In this document: one piece after another, positions 1 to 9,248 of the stretch | Position numbering within the stretch: the stretch's first letter is position 1 | Layout of the letters: each line of letters starts with the position of its first letter | NCBI RefSeq assembly: GCF_021655115.1 | Contig: NZ_PPXY01000011.1 | Location: 1 to 41,284 of the forward strand | DNA: 41,284 nucleotides | Source: Clostridium sp. Cult3 | GTDB lineage: Bacteria > Bacillota > Clostridia > Tissierellales > Tepidimicrobiaceae | Reading direction: 5' to 3' | Made by a program: the position numbers and the translations under genes | Notes under the pieces: model-generated | The model's input: only the letters and a program-made list of their open reading frames with translations | Database searches by the model: none | What the model was told of the DNA's origin: nothing

Positions 1-69
1 ATTTTTTTAATAATGACTAAAATAATGTATAATATAATGAGGAAATAAAAGCAGAGAAGAAGGGGAATT

Positions 70-1128
70 ATGAAAGAAATAAAAACAATGATGATTAAAG
101 TAGATGCAACAAATCCAGAAAAACCCCTAATGGACAAAGGGGCTGGTATAATTAAATCTGGTGGGCTAGTGGCTTTTCCAACGGAAACCGTATATGGACT
201 GGGGGCCAATGGATTAGATGAGGAAGCGGTAAAGAATATATTTATAGCTAAGGGACGTCCTCAGGATAACCCCTTAATACTTCATGTAGCCAATGTTAAA
301 CAGATAGTACCTTTGGTAGAGTCCATTCCAGAAACAGCCCAAAGGTTGATGAAAAGGTTTTGGCCAGGGCCATTGACTATATTATTTAAAAGAAGCAATC
401 TAGTTCCCTATAGTATTACTGCAGGACTTGATACAGTGGCTATAAGGATGCCTAACCATCCCATAGCTCTAGAGTTGATTAGGGCTAGTGGAGTACCTTT
501 AGCTGCTCCTAGTGCCAATACTTCTGGTAAACCTAGTCCTACATTGGCTAGTCATGTGATGGAGGATTTAAATGGAAAAGTTCATATTATATTAGATGGA
601 GGAAGGACAGGGATAGGGGTAGAGTCTACGGTACTGGATTTATCTGGGGATAGACCTTTAATACTACGACCTGGTGGTGTAACAATAGAGGAACTAAGGG
701 AGGAACTTCCTCAAGTGGAAGAGGATCCGAGTCTTATCCGGGAGGATAAGGATATAGTACCTAAATCTCCGGGACAAAAATACAAACACTATGCTCCTAA
801 GGCAGAGATGTATCTGTTTGTTGGTTCAGTGGATAATATAGTAAAGATCATAGATGAATATGCTAATAGATATATAAGCTTGGGAAAAAAGGTAGGAATT
901 ATGGCTACTGAGGAAACCAAGGACCAATATCAAAAGGGAATTGTAATATCTCTAGGCAGTCGAAAGAACAAGGAGACTATAGCCCACAATCTATTTAACA
1001 CTCTAAGGTTATTTGATGAAGAGGATATAGATATAATCCTTGCAGAGGCAGTGGATTTAGAAGGCATAGGCACTGCCATCATGAATAGGATGAAAAAAGC
1101 CGCTGGAGGGAATATTATAAAGGTATAA
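70..1128 (+). CDS. ywlC: L-threonylcarbamoyladenylate synthase (Sua5/YwlC type)
   Basis: Makes threonylcarbamoyl-AMP from threonine, bicarbonate and ATP, the first step of the t6A37 modification of ANN-decoding tRNAs, in the cytosol. The N-terminal two thirds is a YrdC domain: the motif FPTETVYGLG lies near residues 36-45, KGRPQDNPL near 61-69, and SANTSGKPSPT near 148-158. A C-terminal extension after about residue 240 makes it the long Sua5 form (352 aa) rather than the short TsaC form. The ATG is preceded by AAGGGG at about 6 nt. It is 12 nt upstream of ywlE, so the two are probably co-transcribed, as in Bacillus subtilis. The window begins just upstream, so the promoter is only partly visible; an AT-rich TATAAT-like stretch lies at 28-38. 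Confidence 0.96.
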   Translation: MKEIKTMMIKVDATNPEKPLMDKGAGIIKSGGLVAFPTETVYGLGANGLDEEAVKNIFIAKGRPQDNPLILHVANVKQIVPLVESIPETAQRLMKRFWPGPLTILFKRSNLVPYSITAGLDTVAIRMPNHPIALELIRASGVPLAAPSANTSGKPSPTLASHVMEDLNGKVHIILDGGRTGIGVESTVLDLSGDRPLILRPGGVTIEELREELPQVEEDPSLIREDKDIVPKSPGQKYKHYAPKAEMYLFVGSVDNIVKIIDEYANRYISLGKKVGIMATEETKDQYQKGIVISLGSRKNKETIAHNLFNTLRLFDEEDIDIILAEAVDLEGIGTAIMNRMKKAAGGNIIKV

Positions 1129-1140
1129 GGAGAGAGAAAT

Positions 1141-1593
1141 GTGAATATACTTTTTGTTTGTACTGGCAACACTTGTAGAAGTCCTATGGCTCAAGGTCTG
1201 TTAGAGGACATGGCTAGGAAAAAGGATTTAGATATAGTGGTGAGATCAGCAGGAGTATTTGCATTAGATGGACAAAGTGTTTCTAGAGAAGCTGTTCAGG
1301 TGCTGAGGGAGGAAGGCATAAATATAAGCCATCATAGGGCCAATATGATCCATAGGGATCTAGTAGAAGAATCAGACTTAATCCTTACTATGTCTAAATC
1401 CCATAAAGAAGCTTTGCTATCAAAGTATGATTTTATTGAGGGAAAGGTATTTACATTGAAGGAATACGCCTATGGATTAGAGGAAGATATACTAGACCCC
1501 TTTGGTAGGGGAATAGATGTCTATAGACATACTAAAGAGGAGATCAAAGATGCATTAGAAGAAATTATTTATAAGGGAGGGTTTAATCGATGA
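1141..1593 (+). CDS. ywlE: Low-molecular-weight phosphatase, protein-arginine phosphatase YwlE type
   Basis: A cytosolic low-molecular-weight protein phosphatase of 150 aa, the usual family length. The P-loop CTGNTCRSP is at residues 7-15 and the general-acid segment DPFGRG is near residue 119. In this family a Thr in the CxGNTCRSP loop (instead of Ile or similar in tyrosine phosphatases) marks arginine phosphatases, so removal of phosphoarginine from proteins is the better guess. The start is GTG with an AAGGAGAGAG ribosome site. Its end overlaps the rpiB start by 4 nt (ATGA), so translation is likely coupled. No McsB arginine kinase is in this window, so the partner has to be elsewhere. Confidence 0.9.
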   Translation: MNILFVCTGNTCRSPMAQGLLEDMARKKDLDIVVRSAGVFALDGQSVSREAVQVLREEGINISHHRANMIHRDLVEESDLILTMSKSHKEALLSKYDFIEGKVFTLKEYAYGLEEDILDPFGRGIDVYRHTKEEIKDALEEIIYKGGFNR

Positions 1594-2027
1594 AAATAGG
1601 TATAGGTAGTGACCATGGTGGGTATGAACTAAAGGAATATATAAAGGAATATTTAGAACAACAGGAAATTGAGTATATAGATTATGGTACCGATTCTTTC
1701 GATTCCGTAGATTATCCTGACTATGGATTGAAACTTTCTAAAGCCGTCATTTCAGGAGAAGTAGACAAGGGTATAGCCATATGTGGCACTGGAATTGGAA
1801 TATCCATCAGCTGTAACAAGGTACGTGGAATTAGATGTGCCCTATGTAGCGATACCTATTCTGCACGAATGAGTAGGGAGCACAATGATGCTAATATTTT
1901 AGCCCTAGGTGGAAGAGTTGTTGGGAAAGATTTAGCTATTGAAATTGTGTCTACCTGGCTAAAGGCAGAGTTTCAAGGCGGGAGACATGAAAGAAGAATA
2001 AATAAAATTTCTGATATAGAAGCTTAA
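1590..2027 (+). CDS. rpiB: Ribose-5-phosphate isomerase B
   Basis: Interconverts ribose 5-phosphate and ribulose 5-phosphate in the non-oxidative pentose phosphate pathway. At 145 aa it matches the RpiB/LacA/LacB family. Visible hallmarks are the N-terminal GSDHGGYELK (residues 6-15), the active-site loop ICGTGIGISI with the catalytic Cys, and the EHNDANILALGGR segment that supplies a phosphate-binding and ring-opening His/Asn. The ATG overlaps the end of ywlE. LacA/LacB-type sugar isomerases are less likely because this is a single gene in the housekeeping ywl context. Confidence 0.95.
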   Translation: MKIGIGSDHGGYELKEYIKEYLEQQEIEYIDYGTDSFDSVDYPDYGLKLSKAVISGEVDKGIAICGTGIGISISCNKVRGIRCALCSDTYSARMSREHNDANILALGGRVVGKDLAIEIVSTWLKAEFQGGRHERRINKISDIEA

Positions 2028-2030
2028 ATG

Positions 2031-2039
2031 TGATATAAT
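2031..2039 (+). promoter_or_regulatory. Extended -10 promoter candidate for upp
   Basis: TGATATAAT is an extended -10 element (TGn-TATAAT) just after the rpiB stop; no good -35 box is seen 17 nt upstream. About 80 nt of leader would precede upp. Confidence 0.4.
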
Positions 2040-2069
2040 CACTCAGGAAGTTTAATTAATAGAAATTAA

Positions 2070-2750
<681 letters not shown>

Positions 2751-2765
2751 AATAGGGCAAACGTA

Positions 2766-2792
2766 GGGCGACAACAAGTCGCCCAATTTTAT
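2766..2792 (+). terminator. Intrinsic terminator after upp
   Basis: A perfect 7-bp stem GGGCGAC / GTCGCCC with an AACAA loop, followed by AATTTTATT. Confidence 0.85.
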
Positions 2793-2967
2793 TAGTTTCA
2801 ATAAGTAGGATTATGTGGCGTTCTTTCCAAATATGTCGGGACTGGTCACAAAACTATGACGTATTTTTTTATTATATATAATAAACCGATTATCTTAAAA
2901 TATAAATATAAAAATAAAGGATCTTCCAAATGGAGGGATTTTTTTCTATATAATATTTTTGTAAGAA

Positions 2968-2996
2968 TTGACTTATTCACCATTCTAATATAAAAT
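2968..2996 (+). promoter_or_regulatory. Sigma-A promoter for the tagO-mnaA unit
   Basis: TTGACT (2968-2973), 17-nt spacer, TAAAAT (2991-2996), 33 nt before the start codon. The stretch from 2793 to 2967 has no gene; an imperfect hairpin with a T-run (about 2920-2946) just upstream could be a weak terminator. Confidence 0.6.
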
Positions 2997-3029
2997 CTTA
3001 TCAGAACATCATAAAAGGAGCGAAACAGG

Positions 3030-4070
3030 ATGGGAAATATTATTATGCCATTTATTATATCAGTAGCTTTATCATTATCTATGACCCCTATAGTCAAAAA
3101 AATCGCAGTTAAAGTTGGTGCAATAGACATTCCAAAAGATGAAAGAAGAGTACATAAAAAGTCCATGCCTCTGATGGGAGGCTTAGCCTTGTATATATCC
3201 GTTATTGTTACCTCTCTGCTCTTTCTTCCAATCGATAAAACTCTCATATCCATCATCATTGGAGGAAGTATAATATGCATTTCAGGAATAATAGATGATA
3301 TAAAGGACTTAAGCCCTAGAGCAAAATTAGTATTTCAAATAATTGCAGCTATAGTACTGATCCTTGGAGATGTGAAAATCGATGCCATAACCAATCCCTT
3401 TACCAAGACTAGTAAATTAATTGAACTAGGCATTTTTTCCATACCTATAACCATATTTTGGGTGGTAGGGATTACCAACACATTAAACTTAATTGACGGA
3501 CTAGATGGTTTGGCTGCAGGAGTAGCCATGATAGCCAGTCTATCCTTTTTATTCGTAGCTGGCAAGTTTAACTATATACCGGTAATGATTATGTCTGCAA
3601 TAATAGCAGGTGGCTGTTTGGGATTTTTACCATATAATTTTAATCCAGCTAAGATTTTTATGGGGGATACAGGAGCGTTGTTCTTAGGATTTATGCTGGC
3701 CAGTTTGTCTATAGAGGGAGTTATGAAATCCGTAGCTACTATTGCAGTAGTAGTTCCTATAATAATCTTAGGAGTCCCTATATTCGATACTACCTTTGCT
3801 ATATTTAGACGGTTGCTAAACGGTAAGTCCATAGCAGAAGCGGACAAAGGTCATCTTCATCATAGATTGTTGAAAATGGGATATTCTCAGAAAAAGACCG
3901 TGCTTATATTATATGCTATCAGTGCAATATTTGGATTGTGTGCTGTTTTGATAGCCAAAGCCAATAGCAAGAGGGCAGTTACCATGGCTATAATAGTATT
4001 TATAATTACCATATTGTTAGCGGGGAAGATGGGGCTTTATAGTTCTAAAAAGGAGGACGAAAATGAGTAA
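3030..4070 (+). CDS. tagO: Undecaprenyl-phosphate GlcNAc-1-phosphate transferase (TagO/WecA family)
   Basis: An integral membrane glycosyl-1-phosphate transferase that loads the first sugar phosphate onto undecaprenyl phosphate for wall teichoic acid or another surface glycan. It has 346 aa with about ten hydrophobic segments. Family motifs are visible: IDIPKDERRVHKKSMPLMGG near the N-terminus, the DD pair in GIIDDIKDLSP, the NLIDGLDGLAAG catalytic loop, and FMGDTGALFLGF, followed by HLHHRL close to the last membrane segments. The ATG follows AAAGGAGCG. Its end overlaps the start of the UDP-GlcNAc epimerase by 8 nt, so both genes serve the same glycan pathway. MraY is excluded by motif spacing and context; WecA versus TagO naming is a matter of the final polymer. 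Confidence 0.9.
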   Translation: MGNIIMPFIISVALSLSMTPIVKKIAVKVGAIDIPKDERRVHKKSMPLMGGLALYISVIVTSLLFLPIDKTLISIIIGGSIICISGIIDDIKDLSPRAKLVFQIIAAIVLILGDVKIDAITNPFTKTSKLIELGIFSIPITIFWVVGITNTLNLIDGLDGLAAGVAMIASLSFLFVAGKFNYIPVMIMSAIIAGGCLGFLPYNFNPAKIFMGDTGALFLGFMLASLSIEGVMKSVATIAVVVPIIILGVPIFDTTFAIFRRLLNGKSIAEADKGHLHHRLLKMGYSQKKTVLILYAISAIFGLCAVLIAKANSKRAVTMAIIVFIITILLAGKMGLYSSKKEDENE

Positions 4071-5190
4071 GATTAAAGTTTTGACAGTATTTGGGACAAG
4101 ACCTGAAGGAATAAAGATGGCTCCCATTATAAAGACCATGGAAAAGACCGAAGAAATTGAAAATATCATATGTATAACAGCTCAGCACAGACAGATGCTA
4201 GATCAGGTGTTGAACCTATTTAATATAAAACCAGACTATGATTTGAACATATTTAAACCAGGCCAAAGTCTAACAGAGATAACCAAAAGGGCATTGGAAG
4301 GATTGGAAAAGGTCATTGTGGAAACCAAACCTGATGTACTATTGGTTCAAGGGGATACTACCACTGTGTTTTCTGGAGCTTTGGCAGCCTTTTACCAAAA
4401 GGTAAAGATTGGCCATGTAGAAGCAGGCCTTAGATCGGGAAATATCTACTCTCCTTATCCAGAAGAGGCAAATAGGAAACTTACAGGTATCCTTACGGAT
4501 TTTCACTTTGCCCCTACGGAAAACAATAGGCAAAACCTTCTAGGGGAGGGTTATTCTGATGATAAGATATTTATCACAGGAAATACCGTCATAGATGCCC
4601 TTCACTATGTAATCCAGGAGGATTATGAATTTAGCCAATCCAATCTTAACCATATAGACTACCAAAACCAAAGGGTAATCCTACTTACTTCCCACAGAAG
4701 GGAGAATATAGGAAAACCTATGGAGAATATATTTTCAGCGGTAAAGGATGTAGTCACAAAATACGATGATGTAGAAGTGGTATTTCCCATCCACTTAAAT
4801 CCTAAGGTGAGGGATATAGCTTATAGAGTATTTGGTGACAACGAAAGGATCCATATCATAGAACCTCTAGACTATGAACCCTTTACTAATCTAATGGCTA
4901 AATCCTACATAGTAGTTACAGACTCAGGTGGATTACAAGAAGAAGCTCCTAGCTTAGGAAAACCTGTATTGGTAGTAAGGGAGGAGACGGAAAGACCAGA
5001 AGGAATAGAAGCTGGTACTGCTAAATTAGTAGGTACAAACTATGACAGCATCTATAAGGAACTAGATATACTATTATCCCAAAAAGAGGAATACCATAAG
5101 ATGGCTAACGCAGTAAATCCCTATGGAGATGGAAAGGCATCGGAGAGGATCGTGGATATAATCCTAGAGCATGGAAAATCTACAATTTAG
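4063..5190 (+). CDS. mnaA: UDP-N-acetylglucosamine 2-epimerase (non-hydrolysing)
   Basis: Interconverts UDP-GlcNAc and UDP-ManNAc in the cytosol, giving the ManNAc donor for teichoic-acid linkage units or capsule. It has 375 aa, typical of MnaA/WecB. Visible motifs are VFGTRPEGIKMAP at residues 8-20, VQGDTTT, HVEAGLRS, the catalytic-region HRREN, and SDSGG-like TDSGGLQEEAP with VLRE-like VVREETERPEG. The ATG overlaps tagO and follows AAAGGAGGA. In B. subtilis mnaA sits beside the atp operon; here a sigma-54 regulator and its targets are interposed, and the ribosome site of that regulator begins on the mnaA stop codon. Confidence 0.95.
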   Translation: MSKIKVLTVFGTRPEGIKMAPIIKTMEKTEEIENIICITAQHRQMLDQVLNLFNIKPDYDLNIFKPGQSLTEITKRALEGLEKVIVETKPDVLLVQGDTTTVFSGALAAFYQKVKIGHVEAGLRSGNIYSPYPEEANRKLTGILTDFHFAPTENNRQNLLGEGYSDDKIFITGNTVIDALHYVIQEDYEFSQSNLNHIDYQNQRVILLTSHRRENIGKPMENIFSAVKDVVTKYDDVEVVFPIHLNPKVRDIAYRVFGDNERIHIIEPLDYEPFTNLMAKSYIVVTDSGGLQEEAPSLGKPVLVVREETERPEGIEAGTAKLVGTNYDSIYKELDILLSQKEEYHKMANAVNPYGDGKASERIVDIILEHGKSTI

Positions 5191-5200
5191 GAGGGATTCC

Positions 5201-6922
5201 ATGGATTTTGATGTTGAAGAAGAGGCATTGTTAAAATTTTTGTTAGATTCCATAGAAGATGGCATATTGATAATAGACGACAAGGGCAAGGTTATGTATG
5301 GAAATCTTGCCTTTTTAAAACTAGTCAATATAGATCGAAAACAGTTCGAATCCCAAGCTTTTCCCTATTTTATTGAAAACGATAGATTGCGGAAATTTTT
5401 CATTTCTATAAAGGATACAGAGGATGAAGAAAAGTATTTTGAAGGTACTCATCTATTGATAAAGTCTATTCCCTATATAAAAGAGGATAGACTTCTAGCC
5501 CATGTATTCATACTAAAGGATATAACGGAGATCAAAGATTCTAGAACCCAATTAAAAGAATTAAAGACCAGTTTAGACAATATAGAGGATATATTAGAAT
5601 ATGCCTATGAAGGCTTTGTATTAGTGGATGGAGAAGGCAAAGTAGTAAAGATGAACTATGAAAAGCTCATGGGCATAAAAGAGGAAGATGCTCTAGGGAA
5701 ACCCGTTCAGGATGTAATAGAAAACACTAGAATGCATATAGTAGTCAAAACCGGGAAAAAGGAGCTTAGGCATGTTCAGAGGATTCAAGGCTATGATATG
5801 ATTACCAATCGAGTTCCCATCATAAGAGATGGCAAGGTAATAGGTGGGGTAGGTACTGTCCTATTTAGGGATGCTAGTGAGGTAAAGGAATTGGCCCGGG
5901 AATTGATCCAATTGGAAAACAAGATAAACGAATATAAAGGGGAGCTAGAAAGGCTACAAGACAATAGATATTCTTTTGATAGTATCATAACCCAAGATCC
6001 TAAGATGGAGTATCTAAAAAAACTGAGTAGAAAAGCCGCCGAATCTAATTCTACCGTATTGATACTTGGGGAATCGGGAACTGGAAAAGAGATGTTCGCC
6101 CAGGCTATTCACAAAGCTAGCTATAGAAAAGTAGAATCTTTCATACCTATAAACTGTGCAGCCATACCTAAGGAGCTATTGGAATCGGAATTATTTGGAT
6201 ACGAAGGGGGAGCTTTTACAGGAGCTAGGAAAGGCGGCAAACCAGGAAAATTTGAATTGGCCAATGGTGGCACCATATTTTTAGATGAAATAGGCAATAT
6301 GTCTTTGGAAATGCAAGCTAAACTATTGCGAGTCCTAGAAGAGAGAAAGTTTGAACGGGTAGGAGGCACTAAAAAAATCCTCCTAGATGCTAGGATAATC
6401 GCTGCCACTAATGAGAACATAGAAGAAGCAGTAAAAAAAGGGAAGTTTAGGGAGGACTTATACTATCGATTAAATGTAATAACCATAGATATACCTCCTT
6501 TAAGAGATAGAATAGGGGATATTCCCCTAATTGCAGAAAGCCTACTAGAGTATTTGACCCAGGAGTTAGACACCCAGAAGAAAAGCCTATCCCCTAATAC
6601 CCTAAGCATCTTAAAGGAATATCACTGGCCTGGTAATGTAAGAGAGCTTAGAAATGTACTGGAGAGGGGCATCAATCTATCCTCAGGAAACACCATATTG
6701 CCTAAACATCTACCAGAGCGAATTCTAATGAATGTAGATAGGAAAGTAGACAGAGAAGATGAAATATATCCACTACAAGAGGTAGTAGCTGAAGCAGAAA
6801 AGGAGGCTATTATCAATGCAATAGCTAAGACCAAGGGGAACAAAACTTTAGCAGCGGAAAGATTAGGTATCCATCGAACGGCCCTATATAAGAAGATAAA
6901 TAGATATGGATTAGATCTGTAA
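5201..6922 (+). CDS. Sigma-54-dependent transcriptional activator with two PAS domains
   Basis: A bacterial enhancer-binding protein of 573 aa. An N-terminal PAS domain (about residues 5-110) and a second PAS domain (about 120-220) precede a predicted coiled coil, then an AAA+ domain with Walker A GESGTGKE at 290-297, the sigma-54 contact loop GAFTGA at 337-342, and a C-terminal Fis-type helix-turn-helix from about residue 547 (NKTLAAERLGIHRTALY). There is no response-regulator receiver domain, so it probably senses a small ligand or redox state through PAS. The upstream in-frame ATG at 5171 lacks a ribosome site and overlaps mnaA; the ATG at 5201 has AGGAGGG at the right distance and is preferred. 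A sigma-54 promoter and repeated inverted repeats lie directly downstream, so its target is most likely the thiolase/CoA-transferase operon. Confidence 0.93.
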   Translation: MDFDVEEEALLKFLLDSIEDGILIIDDKGKVMYGNLAFLKLVNIDRKQFESQAFPYFIENDRLRKFFISIKDTEDEEKYFEGTHLLIKSIPYIKEDRLLAHVFILKDITEIKDSRTQLKELKTSLDNIEDILEYAYEGFVLVDGEGKVVKMNYEKLMGIKEEDALGKPVQDVIENTRMHIVVKTGKKELRHVQRIQGYDMITNRVPIIRDGKVIGGVGTVLFRDASEVKELARELIQLENKINEYKGELERLQDNRYSFDSIITQDPKMEYLKKLSRKAAESNSTVLILGESGTGKEMFAQAIHKASYRKVESFIPINCAAIPKELLESELFGYEGGAFTGARKGGKPGKFELANGGTIFLDEIGNMSLEMQAKLLRVLEERKFERVGGTKKILLDARIIAATNENIEEAVKKGKFREDLYYRLNVITIDIPPLRDRIGDIPLIAESLLEYLTQELDTQKKSLSPNTLSILKEYHWPGNVRELRNVLERGINLSSGNTILPKHLPERILMNVDRKVDREDEIYPLQEVVAEAEKEAIINAIAKTKGNKTLAAERLGIHRTALYKKINRYGLDL

Positions 6923-6923
6923 C

Positions 6924-6941
6924 TGTAGCCTAGGGTCTACA
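6924..6941 (+). promoter_or_regulatory. Putative activator site 1 (TGTAG-N8-CTACA)
   Basis: A perfect 5-bp-arm inverted repeat that begins one base after the regulator stop codon. Its centre is about 270 nt upstream of the predicted sigma-54 start site. Confidence 0.6.
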
Positions 6942-6954
6942 ATAGGCTGTATAG

Positions 6955-6972
6955 TGTAGCTTAAAGTATACA
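6955..6972 (+). promoter_or_regulatory. Putative activator site 2 (TGTAG-N8-ATACA)
   Basis: The same arrangement as site 1 with one changed base in the right arm. It is offset 31 bp from site 1, close to three helical turns, which suits cooperative binding on one DNA face. Confidence 0.55.
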
Positions 6973-7053
6973 ATAATAAAGAAAGTATTTTTGTCATAAA
7001 GATTTTATAACCATTGAAAACTGAGGATAATCTAAGGTTTAACGAAGTTCAAG

Positions 7054-7071
7054 TGTAGATATATTTCTACA
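7054..7071 (+). promoter_or_regulatory. Putative activator site 3 (TGTAG-N8-CTACA), possibly also a terminator
   Basis: A perfect copy; the symmetry extends to 8-bp arms over 7051-7074 (AAGTGTAG / CTACACTT). A T-rich run follows (CTTTTATTT), so as RNA it could also end the regulator transcript. A single TGTAG half-site follows at 7085-7089. Confidence 0.55.
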
Positions 7072-7176
7072 CTTCTTTTATTTATGTAGAAACAAAAGGA
7101 GCTTGGAAAAATAATTAACCTTCCTAAATGTGTAATTAAGCTGACTGTAATAGATAATTATAAATCGTAATTAAGT

Positions 7177-7192
7177 TGGCATGAATATTGCT
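7177..7192 (+). promoter_or_regulatory. Sigma-54 (-24/-12) promoter of the thiolase operon
   Basis: TGGCATG-AATA-TTGCT gives GG at 7178-7179 and GC at 7190-7191 with exactly 10 nt between, the RpoN spacing, and matches the -24/-12 consensus at nearly every conserved base. Transcription would start near 7203, about 50 nt before the thiolase ATG. Confidence 0.85.
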
Positions 7193-7251
7193 TCTATATT
7201 ATAGCAGAAGAATACAAAATCATCTGAATAATAAAAGGGAGGTTTATTAAT

Positions 7252-8430
7252 ATGAGAGAAGTAGTTATCGTATCTGCAGTTAGGACACCTATTGGTGCCT
7301 TTGGAGGAAGCCTAAAAGATGTGTCAGCAGTAAATTTAGGGACTATAGCCGTTAAGGAAGCTTTGAAAAGAGCCAATATAGAACCCAATATGGTAGACGA
7401 AGTCATATTTGGCAATGTACTACAAGCTGGATTAGGGCAAAACGTAGCCAGACAAGTATCTATCCATTCTGGAATTCCTGTAGAAGTACCTTCTCATACC
7501 GTAAACAAGGTTTGTGGTTCAGGACTTAAAGCAGTAACTTTGGCAGCCCAATCCATTATGGTTGGAGAAGGGGATATAATAGTAGCTGGAGGTACGGAAA
7601 ATATGTCTCAAGCTCCATATCTATTGAAAAAGGCTCGATGGGGTCAAAGAATGGGAGATGGGGTATTAGAGGATTATATGATAAAAGATGGACTTTGGGA
7701 TATATTTAACGATTATCACATGGGAATTACTGCAGAAAATTTAGTAGAAAAATATAATTTGACTAGAGAAGAACAAGATGAATTTGCATTGACTAGTCAA
7801 CAAAGGGCGGAGAAGGCTATAAAGGGTGGTAGGTTTAAAGATGAAATAGTTTCAGTAGAAGTACCTCAGAGGAAGGGAGACCCAATAATAATTGACACCG
7901 ATGAGCATCCACGATTTGGCTCTACTATAGAAGCCTTAGGAAAGCTTAGACCTGCCTTCAAAAAAGACGGGACAGTAACAGCAGGTAATGCTTCGGGTAT
8001 AAATGATGGGGCAGCTGCTTTAGTCATCATGTCTAAGGATAAAGCGGAGGAATTAGGGATTAAACCTTTAGCTACTATTAAAGCTTATGCAGCAGCAGGA
8101 GTAGATCCAAGTTTAATGGGGACGGGACCAATACCTGCTACTAAGAAAGCTTTGGAAAAGGCAGGAATGGCCGTAGAAGACATAGATTTAATAGAAGGAA
8201 ACGAAGCTTTTGCATCTCAATCCCTATCGGTAGCCAAAGAATTAAATTTAGATCTAGAAAAGCTCAATGTAAATGGTGGCGCTATAGCTCTAGGACACCC
8301 TATAGGTGCATCAGGAGCTAGGATATTGGTAACCCTCCTCCATGAAATGGACAAAAGGGATGCTAAAACTGGCCTAGCAACCCTATGTATAGGCGGAGGC
8401 CAAGGCATATCCTTAATCGTTGAAAGATAA
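7252..8430 (+). CDS. thl: Acetyl-CoA C-acetyltransferase (thiolase)
   Basis: Condenses two acetyl-CoA to acetoacetyl-CoA or cleaves the reverse. It has 392 aa, the normal length for biosynthetic/degradative thiolase II. Catalytic residues are in place: the nucleophile Cys88 in NKVCGSG, His349 in GHPIGASG and Cys379 in CIGGGQG. The ATG follows AGGGAGGT. It is the first gene behind the sigma-54 promoter and is followed by CoA-transferase subunits, so the set resembles the E. coli ato genes (also sigma-54 dependent) and the clostridial thl/ctfAB set. The flux direction, acetoacetate use (for example from lysine fermentation) versus acetoacetate formation, cannot be told from sequence. Confidence 0.95.
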   Translation: MREVVIVSAVRTPIGAFGGSLKDVSAVNLGTIAVKEALKRANIEPNMVDEVIFGNVLQAGLGQNVARQVSIHSGIPVEVPSHTVNKVCGSGLKAVTLAAQSIMVGEGDIIVAGGTENMSQAPYLLKKARWGQRMGDGVLEDYMIKDGLWDIFNDYHMGITAENLVEKYNLTREEQDEFALTSQQRAEKAIKGGRFKDEIVSVEVPQRKGDPIIIDTDEHPRFGSTIEALGKLRPAFKKDGTVTAGNASGINDGAAALVIMSKDKAEELGIKPLATIKAYAAAGVDPSLMGTGPIPATKKALEKAGMAVEDIDLIEGNEAFASQSLSVAKELNLDLEKLNVNGGAIALGHPIGASGARILVTLLHEMDKRDAKTGLATLCIGGGQGISLIVER

Positions 8431-8458
8431 TGGGACACTGGGGACGGTTCCTGTCCCA
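8431..8458 (+). repeat. REP-like interspersed palindrome, copy 1
   Basis: TGGGACA and TGTCCCA arms enclose a TGGGGACGGTTC core. It starts on the first base after the thiolase stop codon. A second copy in the opposite orientation is at 20525-20555. The rest of the gap to 8591 shows no gene. Confidence 0.65.
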
Positions 8459-8591
8459 TATTTAATTTAATAGAAGCAAATTTATGTTGATTAATCATGA
8501 AAACTTTGATAAAATTATGACAAGCACCGACAATTGTTGTTCACAATGACAGATTAAGGAATGTGGACTGAAAAAACTCGGAGGTGGTTTT

Positions 8592-9248
8592 GTGGCTAAA
8601 CTTGTAAGTATTGATGAGGCCATCAATCATATTGAAGACGGCATGACCATTATGGTTGGTGGATTTTTAGGATGTGGTACTCCCCACAAACTAGTAGATG
8701 CATTGGTAGAAAAGGGCATCAAGAATCTAACACTAATCTGCAACGACTCAGGATTTGAAGATTTTGGCGTAGGAAAATTGGTAGTAAACAAACAGATTAA
8801 AAAGCTCATTGCTTCCCATATTGGAACCAATAGGGAAACAGGCAACCAGATGAATTCTGGGGAGATGGAAGTGGTTTTAGTGCCTCAGGGAACTTTAGCT
8901 GAGCAAATTAGAGCTGGAGGGGCAGGACTAGGAGGTTTTCTAACTCCTACAGGATTAGGCACCGTTGTAGAAGAAGGAAAAGAGAAGGTAGAAGTAGATG
9001 GGAAGACCTATCTACTAGAATTGCCCTTGAGAGCCGATGTAGCTTTGATCCTGGGACACAAGGTAGATAAGAATGGTAATATAGTCTACAGAGGGGCTAC
9101 AAGGAATTTCAATACTTTGATGGCAACAGCAGCTGATATGGTAATAGTTGAGGCAGAAAATTTAGTAGAAGTGGGAGAGATAGATCCTAATAATGTAGTT
9201 ACTCCAGGTTTGTTTGTAGACTATATAGTAGTTGGAGGTGACCATTAA
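8592..9248 (+). CDS. atoD: Acetoacetate/butyrate-type CoA-transferase, subunit A
   Basis: The alpha subunit of a family I CoA-transferase that moves CoA between acetoacetate and acetate or butyrate. It has 218 aa. Visible family motifs are [16 protein letters not shown] near residues 23-38, [12 protein letters not shown], and [13 protein letters not shown]. The start is GTG, set by a strong GGAGGTGG site. The stop codon overlaps the first base of the next ATG, so the two subunits are translated as a pair. Substrate choice (AtoD, CtfA or ScoA type) cannot be settled from sequence alone; the neighbouring thiolase favours acetoacetyl-CoA. Confidence 0.9.
   Translation: MAKLVSIDEAINHIEDGMTIMVGGFLGCGTPHKLVDALVEKGIKNLTLICNDSGFEDFGVGKLVVNKQIKKLIASHIGTNRETGNQMNSGEMEVVLVPQGTLAEQIRAGGAGLGGFLTPTGLGTVVEEGKEKVEVDGKTYLLELPLRADVALILGHKVDKNGNIVYRGATRNFNTLMATAADMVIVEAENLVEVGEIDPNNVVTPGLFVDYIVVGGDH

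Noticed and set aside
2920-2946. A second strong terminator before tagO
   Set aside because: The stem needs a bulge and a G-U pair and sits just upstream of the promoter; too weak to list as a separate feature.
5171-5200. Upstream ATG for the sigma-54 activator
   Set aside because: It lies inside mnaA without a ribosome site, while the ATG at 5201 has AGGAGGG at the right distance.
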